From Pseudomonadota bacterium (GTDB lineage Bacteria > Myxococcota > Polyangia > Polyangiales > Polyangiaceae): a stretch of 17,514 nt of DNA. The translations under genes and the position numbers were made by a program. The notes under the pieces were generated by a model, which was not told the DNA's origin, did no database searches, and saw only the letters and a program-made list of their open reading frames with translations. Shown in pieces: positions 1 through 5,607 of the stretch (the stretch's first letter is position 1; each line of letters starts with the position of its first letter). The stretch is taken from positions 1-17,514 of the forward strand of contig JAEZYO010000905.1 of assembly GCA_023419055.1 (NCBI GenBank), in the 5' to 3' direction.

Positions 1-12
1 TATGCCGCGTCC

Positions 13-654
13 CTAGAAATCGAGCGGATCGAGCTCCGCGTAGCTCGTAACCACCCGCACCGCCCCCTCGAAATGTGCCAGATCCACCGCCGCGTGCCGG
101 ATCGCAACAACCCTCATCCCCGCCGCAACCCCAGCCCTCACCCCCGAGGGTGAATCCTCGAACACCACGCACTCCTCCGGTCGGACCCCAAGCCGCGCCG
201 CCGCCAACAAGAAAATATCCGGCGCCGGCTTCGGATTCGAAAGCTCGGGATCATCTCCGCAAACCACGGTCCCGAAGCTCGAAAACCAAGGGTGGTGCCC
301 CGTCTTTAGCGAGAACAGCGAACTATCGGAGCTCGTCGCCACCCCGAGCTTTCGACCTCGCGCCGACAACGCGCGGACGAACGCGGAAGCTCCCGGCACC
401 TCCGGCACCCTCTCGAACAGCGGAAGCAGCTCTCGAACCCGCCGCTCCAGATACTCCTCCGGAGTGAGCGGCAACTCGAGCCGCTCGACGATCACTCGAG
501 CGCTCACGAGCGCCGGTCGTCCCATCACTTCTGCCTTCAGGGACCAGTCGTACGTTCGGCCGAAGGGTGCGACGACGCGCCGGCTCGCCTCCGTGTAGAG
601 CGGCTCGGTGTCGAGCAGGACCCCGTCGAGATCGAACAGGAGCGGAGTGGCCAT
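13..654 (-). CDS. HAD-family hydrolase, beta-phosphoglucomutase-like
   Basis: This is a 213-residue haloacid dehalogenase superfamily enzyme that probably removes or moves a phosphate on a small phosphorylated metabolite in the cytoplasm. All four HAD motifs are visible: the N-terminal FDLDGVLLDTEP with nucleophile D8 and acid/base D10, a Thr-Ser-Ser motif II (ATSS), the motif III lysine in NPKP, and the motif IV acidic cluster FEDSPSGVRAG. The helical cap between motifs I and II, and the TEP after motif I, are typical of the phosphoglucomutase/phosphoglycolate phosphatase subgroup. The ATG start has AGGGG five bases upstream, and the length is normal for the family. The substrate cannot be read from sequence. 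It is preceded on its strand by a small hypothetical gene and by an interrupted palindrome at 722-742. Confidence 0.9.
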   Translation of the reverse strand: MATPLLFDLDGVLLDTEPLYTEASRRVVAPFGRTYDWSLKAEVMGRPALVSARVIVERLELPLTPEEYLERRVRELLPLFERVPEVPGASAFVRALSARGRKLGVATSSDSSLFSLKTGHHPWFSSFGTVVCGDDPELSNPKPAPDIFLLAAARLGVRPEECVVFEDSPSGVRAGVAAGMRVVAIRHAAVDLAHFEGAVRVVTSYAELDPLDF

Positions 655-721
655 CCGACCCCTGAAGTAGCATCGATCCGCTGCAGGGCGCGACGAGATC
701 CCGGCCGCATGGTCGCAGCCC

Positions 722-742
722 TTGCGTCAGAGCGTGACGCAA
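722..742. promoter_or_regulatory. Interrupted palindrome upstream of the HAD gene
   Basis: Two perfect 8-base inverted arms, TTGCGTCA and TGACGCAA, are separated by GAGCG. The element lies 68-88 bases upstream of the HAD start and about 105 bases beyond the stop of the small gene at 848-1138. No T-run follows on either strand, so an operator for a dimeric regulator is more likely than an intrinsic terminator. The binding factor is unknown. Confidence 0.35.
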
Positions 743-847
743 CCTGCGTCCTCGCTCGACGCAGAAGGCATCGCCCCCAACCCTTTTGCCGCAGCCCCCC
801 CGGCGCGTGCCACTCACTCGAGCCTCGCCGAAACGAGGCGCGGAAAC

Positions 848-1138
848 TCAGAGCTCGTCCCGTTGGAGCTCGGCGAGAACGCCGTCGAGCAACGCTTCAT
901 CGCGACGCATGATCGCGACCGAAAGCAGACGCGCGCGGCCGTCGCTCGCCTTCATCTTGCCGAGCAACTCGCGCCCGATGTTGAGCTTCCGCTCCAAGCG
1001 CTCGTGCGGAGTGAGGTCACCGGGCGCCGACGAAAAGCGCTGACGTACGGGCGGCGGTTCGCCGCTGGGCGACCGGCTCTGCACCTGCGACTCCTCCCGC
1101 GGATCGGAAGGAGTGTTGGGACGCGCGGGCTTGGTCAT
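848..1138 (-). CDS. Small hypothetical protein
   Basis: This is a 96-residue protein of unknown function. The first 40 residues are rich in Pro, Ser, Arg and Glu and look disordered. Residues about 41-96 form a charged helical region (DLTPHERLERKL, then a helix ending in LAELQRDEL). There is no signal peptide, membrane segment or cysteine. I chose the ATG at 1138 rather than the upstream in-frame start at 1177 because it has a CGAGG ribosome site nine bases upstream and gives a sensible MTKPARP start. It is transcribed away from the fatty acid hydroxylase gene, with a 375-base gap between them. The helical half resembles small regulatory or scaffold proteins, but I recognise no family. Confidence 0.7.
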   Translation of the reverse strand: MTKPARPNTPSDPREESQVQSRSPSGEPPPVRQRFSSAPGDLTPHERLERKLNIGRELLGKMKASDGRARLLSVAIMRRDEALLDGVLAELQRDEL

Positions 1139-1225
1139 CGTGATGTTCCTCGACAACGGGTTAGTTGCACGTTCCATTCCGCTTCTTGGCTTTCGCCCTC
1201 AGTCGGGTGGGCGATAGTGAGACGG

Positions 1226-1293
1226 CTGGAGCGGCCAAAAGAGTTTTCGCGAGGAAATGGCGTGTCAGGCTCTTTGGCCGGTCGTTGCTCCAG
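1226..1293. repeat. Long imperfect inverted repeat
   Basis: The left arm CTGGAGC plus GGCCAAAAGAG (1226-1243) pairs with the right arm CTCTTTGGCC (1270-1279) plus GCTCCAG (1287-1293). This gives about 17 base pairs with a single bulged A on the left, a seven-base bulge on the right and a 26-base loop. It lies between two divergent genes, so it could be a regulator site or a structured RNA element. The outer arm CTGGAGC/GCTCCAG recurs in the hairpin at 5384-5406. Confidence 0.45.
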
Positions 1294-1424
1294 CTCCGAC
1301 GGAATCACGCCGCGTGCGGCGGTGTGTACTGATCGGCACGCAACGCGACAGCAGGGTCAGGGGCGGCGCCCCCTCTTCACTTGGGAAATGACGCGCCGAA
1401 ACCCCAACCGTGGCAGCGCGCGGC

Positions 1425-1453
1425 TTGCCATCGGCACCTCTCGTTTCTATGGT
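1425..1453 (+). promoter_or_regulatory. Sigma70-like promoter for the hydroxylase operon
   Basis: A -35 box TTGCCA (5 of 6 to TTGACA) and a -10 box TATGGT (4 of 6 to TATAAT) are separated by exactly 17 bases. Transcription would begin near 1460, leaving about 55 bases of leader before the ATG at 1514. This supports the short start for the hydroxylase over the long in-frame upstream extension. It is assigned by eye only. Confidence 0.4.
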
Positions 1454-1513
1454 TGCCGCACTTTGAGCGCCCGAAACTGGCTGTTCATCCGGGAAACTCC
1501 CGAATCGCCTCGC

Positions 1514-2089
1514 ATGTTCGAGAGCGATCTCTTCGATCTTTTCTCGAGAACGCACCCCATCATCGTGCCGCAGCTCTTCGTCCCGGTCTCGGCTTACCTC
1601 GTCTACTTGAGCCTTGCTCGCGCCGACGTCGCATGGCTCCCTACCCTGGGGCTATTCGTTGCGGGCTTCGTCACGTGGACGCTCGCCGAGTACTGGCTCC
1701 ACCGCCTCTTCTTCCATTGGACCCCGCCGGGTAAGTGGGGCGAGCGCATGCACTTCCTCGTGCACGGCGTCCATCACACCTGGCCGCGCGACAAGTTCCG
1801 ACTCGTGATGCCGCCCGCGGTGAGCATCACGCTCTACTTCGTCTTCGGCGCCATCTTCTACTTCACGATCGGACCCGTCTACTCGTTCGGGTTCCACGCC
1901 GGCTTCGTCGCCGGCTACATGTTCTACGACCTCACCCATTACTGGATTCACCACTTCTCGCCGCGAACCGAGTACGGCCGCGAGCTCAAGAAGAACCACA
2001 TGCTTCACCACTTCAAGGACCACTCGTCGCGGTTCTGTGTGTCGAACCTCGTGTGGGACAAGCTCTTCGGCACGAGCGGAACGAAGTGA
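1514..2089 (+). CDS. Fatty acid 2-hydroxylase-type membrane di-iron enzyme
   Basis: This 191-residue membrane protein belongs to the fatty acid hydroxylase superfamily and most resembles the FA2H/Scs7 branch, which adds a 2-hydroxyl to fatty acyl chains of sphingolipids. The di-iron histidine boxes are all present and in order: HRLFFH (63-68), H80 with HGVHH (84-88), THYWIHH (141-147) and HMLHHFKDH (162-170). The flanking YDLTHYWIHH and the closing WDKLFGT are typical of the family. Hydrophobic segments lie at about 17-35, 42-60, 101-120 and 124-139. Unlike the yeast enzyme there is no cytochrome b5 domain. The open frame continues far upstream, but that part is Arg-rich and unstructured; ATG 1514 begins just before the conserved region and follows a plausible promoter. 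Its TGA stop overlaps the GTG start of the next gene. Myxobacteria are known to make 2-hydroxy fatty acids, which fits, but the exact substrate is inferred. Confidence 0.88.
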   Translation: MFESDLFDLFSRTHPIIVPQLFVPVSAYLVYLSLARADVAWLPTLGLFVAGFVTWTLAEYWLHRLFFHWTPPGKWGERMHFLVHGVHHTWPRDKFRLVMPPAVSITLYFVFGAIFYFTIGPVYSFGFHAGFVAGYMFYDLTHYWIHHFSPRTEYGRELKKNHMLHHFKDHSSRFCVSNLVWDKLFGTSGTK

Positions 2090-2595
2090 GTCGTCGCCCG
2101 GTCCCGCACGGGGGCAAGCGCGGCGCGGGGCGAGGGCAGCCGCGGCAAGGTGCGCCCGGGCCAAAAGCCTCGCCCAGACCCGCGAAGCCGGCGAGCTCTG
2201 ACAAGGAGCCAACTCCGCGCGTCACGGCGCCGCTCCTTCCAATCATTCCGGAAAGCCTAGGGCTCCAGCCGCTCACGGCCGCGCTTCTCACGGTCGCTGC
2301 GTTTTTGGACTTGGCGGAAGGCGAGGTCGAGCCTGCCGCCGCCGGGCGCGTCCTCGAGCGCGTCGGGTTCTACGCTCAACGCTTGAGTGACGACGAGCTC
2401 GACGAGCTCACGGTGGACCTCGAGCGCCTGAGCGACCACGCGCGCGCGCAGCGTTGGCCCGAAGAGGCCCGCGAGTTCATCGACAACTTCCTCGTCTACT
2501 GCGGGTTCGAGCTCGAGGATGAGCCCGGTGACGCGGAGCTCGACGACGACGTCGACGAGGAAGAAGACGGCGGTCCGGACGAGGACGAGCGCTAA
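2086..2595 (+). CDS. Hypothetical protein with acidic C-terminal tail
   Basis: This is a 169-residue protein of unknown function. I place the start at the GTG at 2086, which shares GTGA with the hydroxylase stop, so the two are probably translationally coupled. The frame is open further upstream, but there it only shadows the hydroxylase. Three parts are visible. Residues 1-45 are a basic Pro/Gly/Arg-rich disordered region. Residues 46-143 form a helical core (PLLPIIPESLGLQPLTAAL, DELDELTVDLERLSDH, EEAREFIDNFLVYCGFEL). Residues 144-169 are an almost wholly Asp/Glu tail. Helical cores with acidic tails occur in protein- or RNA-binding accessory factors, but I recognise no family. The tail overlaps the start of the downstream RNA methyltransferase gene by 77 bases in another frame. 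Confidence 0.75.
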   Translation: MSRRPVPHGGKRGAGRGQPRQGAPGPKASPRPAKPASSDKEPTPRVTAPLLPIIPESLGLQPLTAALLTVAAFLDLAEGEVEPAAAGRVLERVGFYAQRLSDDELDELTVDLERLSDHARAQRWPEEAREFIDNFLVYCGFELEDEPGDAELDDDVDEEEDGGPDEDER

Positions 2596-3880
2596 GCTCT
2601 CGTCCTTGGCTCACGACGATTGGACCATCGAGAAGCTCGTGCCGGGCGGCGCGGGCATGGCGCGCCTTCCGGACGGCCGCGTCGGTTTTGCGCGCGGCGC
2701 TTGGCCGGGTGAGGTCGTGCGCGTCGCGCGAGCGCGCGAGCACAAGAGTCACCGTGAAGCCGAGCGACTCGAAGTGATCCGACCGGCGAAGGAGCGAGTG
2801 GCTCCGCCGTGTCCGTACGCGACGACGTGCGGCGGCTGCGACTGGATGGCCCTCGACCTCGATGCGCAGCGCGAGAACAAGCGCGCGCTCTTGATTCAGG
2901 CATTGGAGCGGACCGGCGGATTCAGGGATCTGCCGGAGATTGGGCTCTTCCACGCGGGACCGGCGCTCGGCTACCGAGATCGACTGCGGCTGCAGGTGAG
3001 CGCCTCGGGCGCCCTCGGCTTTTACGCGCACCACACGCGCGACATCGTGCCCATCAAAGCGTGTCTCGTCGCGGAGCCGAAGCTCGAGCTCGCGCTCGAA
3101 GCGCTGCTGTCGCTCGCGCGCAGCCACGCGGCCGCGCTCAGCGCGTTCGAGTCGCTCGAGCTCCGCGTGACGGACCAAGACACGGATGCGCTCGTCAGGC
3201 TCGAACCGGCGAAGGGCGCGAACCTCGGCGCGAGCGCCGTCAGGCAGTGGCTCGAGCAACTCGGCGAGCATTTCGCGGTTTCGGTGGCGGGACGTCGAGA
3301 CCAGCTGGCGCAGCGCTTCGAGCTACCTTTCGGTACCGCGCTTCGAGTGCCTGCGGACGCTTTCGTTCAGGTCAACTGGGCCGTGAATCGCATTCTGGTC
3401 GAGGCGGTGGTCGAAGGCGCCAGGGCGCGAAAAGCAGCGACGTTTTGCGACCTCTACGGCGGCTCCGGCAATTTCACTTTGCCGCTGCTTCGGGCTGGCC
3501 TCGAGGGCGTGTTGATCGAGGGCTATGCGGGCGCAGTTGCTGCTGCCCGTCGTTCGGCGACGGATCAGGAGCTCGGCGGTGATTTCATCGCGGCGGACGT
3601 GAAGTCCGGGCTCCGGCGCCTTCTCAAGGAGCGGCGACGCTTCGACCTGCTGTTGCTCGATCCTCCTCGGAGCGGAGCGCTGGAGGTGATCGACCAGCTC
3701 GCCGACCTGAGAGCGTTGCACATCGCCTACGTGGCCTGTGACCCGGTGACGCTCGCGCGCGATCTCAAGCGGCTGGTCGGACGCGGGTACGAGCTCGAGT
3801 CGGCCAGCGTCTTCGACATGTTCCCGCAGACTCATCATTTCGAGAGCTTGGCCTGGCTAAGCCTTTCCAGAGAGCGCTGA
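2519..3880 (+). CDS. RlmD/RumA-like Fe-S 23S rRNA (uracil-5-)-methyltransferase
   Basis: This 453-residue SAM-dependent enzyme probably makes 5-methyluridine in rRNA. A TRAM-like RNA-binding region lies at about 34-90. A [4Fe-4S] site is formed by C98, C104, C107 and C182, with the RumA spacing C-x5-C-x2-CGGC. Q284 sits in the FVQVN motif. The SAM-binding motif is CDLYGGSGNFTLPL (310-323) and DPPRSG is at 381-386. The catalytic cysteine is C407 in YVACDP, and the general base is E442 in HHFESLAWL. All catalytic residues are present and the length is normal. ATG 2519 lies inside the acidic gene upstream; the first 30 residues are Ser/Thr/Arg-rich and not part of the fold, so TTG 2606, just after the upstream stop, is an alternative start. 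Which uridine is modified (RlmC-, RlmD- or TrmA-type site) is not determined by sequence alone. Confidence 0.92.
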   Translation: MSPVTRSSTTTSTRKKTAVRTRTSAKLSSLAHDDWTIEKLVPGGAGMARLPDGRVGFARGAWPGEVVRVARAREHKSHREAERLEVIRPAKERVAPPCPYATTCGGCDWMALDLDAQRENKRALLIQALERTGGFRDLPEIGLFHAGPALGYRDRLRLQVSASGALGFYAHHTRDIVPIKACLVAEPKLELALEALLSLARSHAAALSAFESLELRVTDQDTDALVRLEPAKGANLGASAVRQWLEQLGEHFAVSVAGRRDQLAQRFELPFGTALRVPADAFVQVNWAVNRILVEAVVEGARARKAATFCDLYGGSGNFTLPLLRAGLEGVLIEGYAGAVAAARRSATDQELGGDFIAADVKSGLRRLLKERRRFDLLLLDPPRSGALEVIDQLADLRALHIAYVACDPVTLARDLKRLVGRGYELESASVFDMFPQTHHFESLAWLSLSRER

Positions 3881-3930
3881 GTCGGCGCCGTCACACTTCG
3901 ATAACTCGTGCCCGGCCTGACGATTCTTTG

Positions 3931-3942
3931 GCCCTCGAGGGC
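3931..3942. promoter_or_regulatory. Perfect 12-base palindrome upstream of the GYF_2 gene
   Basis: GCCCTCGAGGGC is a perfect gapless palindrome 39 bases upstream of the ATG at 3981, in the short gap after the methyltransferase stop. It could be an operator. A chance match is quite possible in GC-rich DNA. Confidence 0.2.
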
Positions 3943-3980
3943 GGGGCTTGAAATCATCCCGTTACCCGGAGGAGTTTCTG

Positions 3981-4676
3981 ATGCTGCTCGTGGCTCGCTC
4001 GCGAAGTGAAAGTGCCCCGTTTTGGGTGGTCTCCAACGGCGATACGACGGTCGGCCCCGTGGACACCGAGCTTTTGGTGCGCGGCGTCGAAGAAGGCCGG
4101 ATCCCCTTCGACTGTCTCGTCCGAGACGTGCGCTCCGAGACGTGGCGCACGCTCGATCAGGTGCGAGAGGTGCGCGCGCTCCGAGCAGCGCAGGGGCCCG
4201 TTTCACTGCGCGGCTTCGCGCGAGCACGCAAGGTGCTCGAGGCGGCGAGCGACTTCAGCGAAGCCTTCCTCTTCATGTTGCACGGCGCCGTTCGTGCGAC
4301 GCGTTCTTGCATCGGGCTCCTGCACCGCACGCGTGATCCGCTGAACTTGCCGATCACGTCCTGCGTCGTCGGGGTGGCGGAGGAACGCTTGGGCGACGTG
4401 GTCCCGAACTCCGACCCGGTGCTCGCGCTCGCGCGGCGCGGCGAGCTCGTGCTCGGTCAGCCGAGCGACGGCGCGGTCGAGCGCCTGATCGCGCAGCGAC
4501 TCGCGCCCGACCTCACGCTCGGGGGCGTCGCGATGGTGCCGGTCCTCGAAGGCACCGAGCTACTCGCTTTCCTGGAGCTCGGTCGCCTGGACCATCCTTA
4601 TCGGCAGAGCGACGGCGAAGCGCTGCAGCGCCTCGGCGCGCTCACCGCCAATCGTCTCGAAGAGCTCAGCTGGTGA
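3981..4676 (+). CDS. GYF_2-like and GAF-like domain protein
   Basis: This is a 231-residue soluble protein. Residues about 14-61 (FWVVSNGDTTVGPVDTELL, a DCLVRD segment and WRTLDQV) match the GYF_2-like (DUF4339-type) module. That module is common in myxobacterial proteins and is thought to mediate protein contacts. Residues about 80-230 look like a GAF-type sensor fold: a predicted alpha/beta pattern with GVAMVPVLEGTELLAFLELGR and a final helix with GEALQRLGALTANRLEEL. No catalytic motif follows, so it is probably an adaptor or small-molecule/redox sensor rather than an enzyme. ATG 3981 has a strong GGAGGAG seven bases upstream, so the in-frame TTG at 3948 is rejected. It ends converging on the alpha/beta hydrolase gene, with an 11-base tail-to-tail overlap. 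The GAF assignment is by pattern only. Confidence 0.75.
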   Translation: MLLVARSRSESAPFWVVSNGDTTVGPVDTELLVRGVEEGRIPFDCLVRDVRSETWRTLDQVREVRALRAAQGPVSLRGFARARKVLEAASDFSEAFLFMLHGAVRATRSCIGLLHRTRDPLNLPITSCVVGVAEERLGDVVPNSDPVLALARRGELVLGQPSDGAVERLIAQRLAPDLTLGGVAMVPVLEGTELLAFLELGRLDHPYRQSDGEALQRLGALTANRLEELSW

Positions 4677-5277
4677 GTCGGGCCGTCACGAAGCGCTCGA
4701 TCGCGTCGAGGATGCGCGCGTCCACCTCGGCTCGCGTGACCCCTTGCTCCCTGAGCGAACGAGCGGTGACTTCGAGCGAGTGATCGCCTCCTTCCACGAC
4801 GAGTAGCTCGTTCGGAGCGCGCATTGTCGCGCGAACCTCGGCCAGATCATCGAGGGGACAGAGCTCGTCGCGCGTTCCTTGCACGAACAGGATCGGGGTC
4901 GAAAGGTCGCGAAGCACCTGGTCGCGCAGCTTGCCGCTGCCCGCGGCCCGGAGCGGGTAACCGAAGCAGACCAGGCACGCGACCGGCTCTTCGAGCGACA
5001 CGTGACAACCGATGCGAGAACCCATGCTCTTACCGGCGAGCACCACGGGCCCGGGTGCGCGTTCTCGGAGCGAGACGAGCGCCTCTCGGTGAGCGGCGAT
5101 CAACGCCGGCTGCGGGTCCGGCCGGCGACGCCCCGCGGCCATGTAGGGGTAGTCGAAGCGGGTCACGGGGCCGACCGCGGTCAGCCGTTCTGCCCACGCG
5201 TGCATCCACGCTGAGCTCGAGCTCGCGCCAGCTCCTGGTGCGAACAGAATCGATGGCTGAGGAGGGGCGGCCGACAT
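4666..5277 (-). CDS. Alpha/beta hydrolase, KANL3/Tex30-like
   Basis: This is a 203-residue alpha/beta-fold hydrolase of the small KANL3/Tex30 (dienelactone hydrolase-like) group. The strand-loop ILFAPGAGASSSS near the N-terminus gives the oxyanion region. The nucleophile elbow is GKSMGSR with S84, the acid is D137 in GTRDELCP, and the histidine is H166 in GGDHSLE, so the catalytic triad is complete. There is no signal peptide, so it is cytoplasmic. Family members are annotated as hydrolases with few known substrates, and none can be named here. It faces the GYF_2-like gene at its 3' end. Its upstream side is the repeat-rich gap before the Pro/Tyr-rich protein gene. Confidence 0.85.
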   Translation of the reverse strand: MSAAPPQPSILFAPGAGASSSSAWMHAWAERLTAVGPVTRFDYPYMAAGRRRPDPQPALIAAHREALVSLRERAPGPVVLAGKSMGSRIGCHVSLEEPVACLVCFGYPLRAAGSGKLRDQVLRDLSTPILFVQGTRDELCPLDDLAEVRATMRAPNELLVVEGGDHSLEVTARSLREQGVTRAEVDARILDAIERFVTARLTS

Positions 5278-5383
5278 CGGAATCGTGGCTCACCATACCC
5301 GAACCGCGTTCGACGGCTCCGGTCACCAGATGGGGGAGGTGAGAAGCGCGCTCGCCGTATCACAGGCACAAAAAGGCAACGGC

Positions 5384-5406
5384 CTGGAGCGAGGGGGACG
5401 CTCCAG
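5384..5406. repeat. Perfect 8-bp hairpin
   Basis: CTGGAGCG and CGCTCCAG flank a seven-base purine loop (AGGGGGA). No T-run follows on either strand and no transcript is known to end here, so an operator or RNA leader hairpin is more likely than a terminator. The arm is shared with the inverted repeat at 1226-1293. Confidence 0.45.
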
Positions 5407-5424
5407 ACCGCTGAGTAGTTAGGG

Positions 5425-5468
5425 AGGCGGCGACCGAGGCGGAGGGGGGGGCACCAAGGGCGCCGCCT
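5425..5468. repeat. 8-bp inverted repeat around a G-rich loop
   Basis: AGGCGGCG and CGCCGCCT are perfectly complementary and enclose 28 bases that include an eight-G run. In GC-rich DNA such pairing is easy to find by chance, but it lies directly next to two other inverted repeats. Confidence 0.3.
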
Positions 5469-5484
5469 GCGAGAAGGGCTTAGT

Positions 5485-5497
5485 GCACGCAGCGTGC
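5485..5497. promoter_or_regulatory. Odd palindrome, operator-like
   Basis: GCACGC-A-GCGTGC is a perfect 13-base palindrome with a single central base, the geometry expected of a dimeric-regulator half-site pair. It lies about 110 bases upstream of the GTG at 5608. The regulator is unknown. Confidence 0.3.
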
Positions 5498-5550
5498 CAG
5501 TCACGAATAGTGAAGATTTCAACCACTTAGCGGTGACGAAACCGTTGCGA

Positions 5551-5570
5551 AGCTTTCAAAACCGAAAGCT
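5551..5570. promoter_or_regulatory. 7-bp hairpin or operator near the Pro/Tyr-rich gene start
   Basis: AGCTTTC and GAAAGCT flank the loop AAAACC, 38 bases upstream of the GTG start. The half-site CGAAAGC occurs again 20 bases further on (5583-5589), about two helical turns apart. This hints at a repeated regulator half-site in the promoter or leader. Confidence 0.35.
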
Positions 5571-5607
5571 CGAGTGCGCCAGCGAAAGCCGCTATTCTGA
5601 GCCCTTC

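Larger units (their letters stand above)
1139..1513. other. Divergent intergenic region
   Basis: This 375-base stretch lies between the small minus-strand gene and the plus-strand hydroxylase. It holds a long imperfect inverted repeat (1226-1293), a short GC hairpin (GGGGC-GGC-GCCCC, 1360-1372) and a sigma70-like promoter at 1425-1453. Open frames crossing it have no plausible start signals or recognisable product, so I see no gene here. Confidence 0.6.
5278..5607. other. Divergent intergenic region rich in inverted repeats
   Basis: This 330-base gap separates the hydrolase (leftward) from the Pro/Tyr-rich protein gene (rightward). It holds four inverted repeats (5384-5406, 5425-5468, 5485-5497 and 5551-5570) and a run of eight G at about 5443-5451. 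The last 100 bases are clearly less GC-rich than the surroundings, as expected for a promoter zone. TATTCT at 5593-5598 is a possible -10 box, but no good -35 box is spaced to it. The open frame through 5494-5607 has no signal-peptide logic and I do not accept it as coding. Confidence 0.6.

Noticed and set aside
1360..1372. Short GC hairpin GGGGC-GGC-GCCCC
   Set aside because: A 5-bp stem is easily found by chance in this GC-rich DNA, and no transcript is known to end here.
722..1513. Long N-terminal extension of the hydroxylase frame
   Set aside because: It is Arg-rich with no fold, overlaps the small minus-strand gene, and precedes both the promoter candidate and the conserved region.
1265..1555. 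96-residue minus-strand open frame before the hydroxylase
   Set aside because: It overlaps the hydroxylase start and promoter, with no ribosome site or recognisable motif.
5494..5607. Upstream in-frame start for the Pro/Tyr-rich protein at 5494
   Set aside because: The extra 38 residues are polar and would block the clear signal peptide beginning at GTG 5608; the DNA there looks like a promoter zone.
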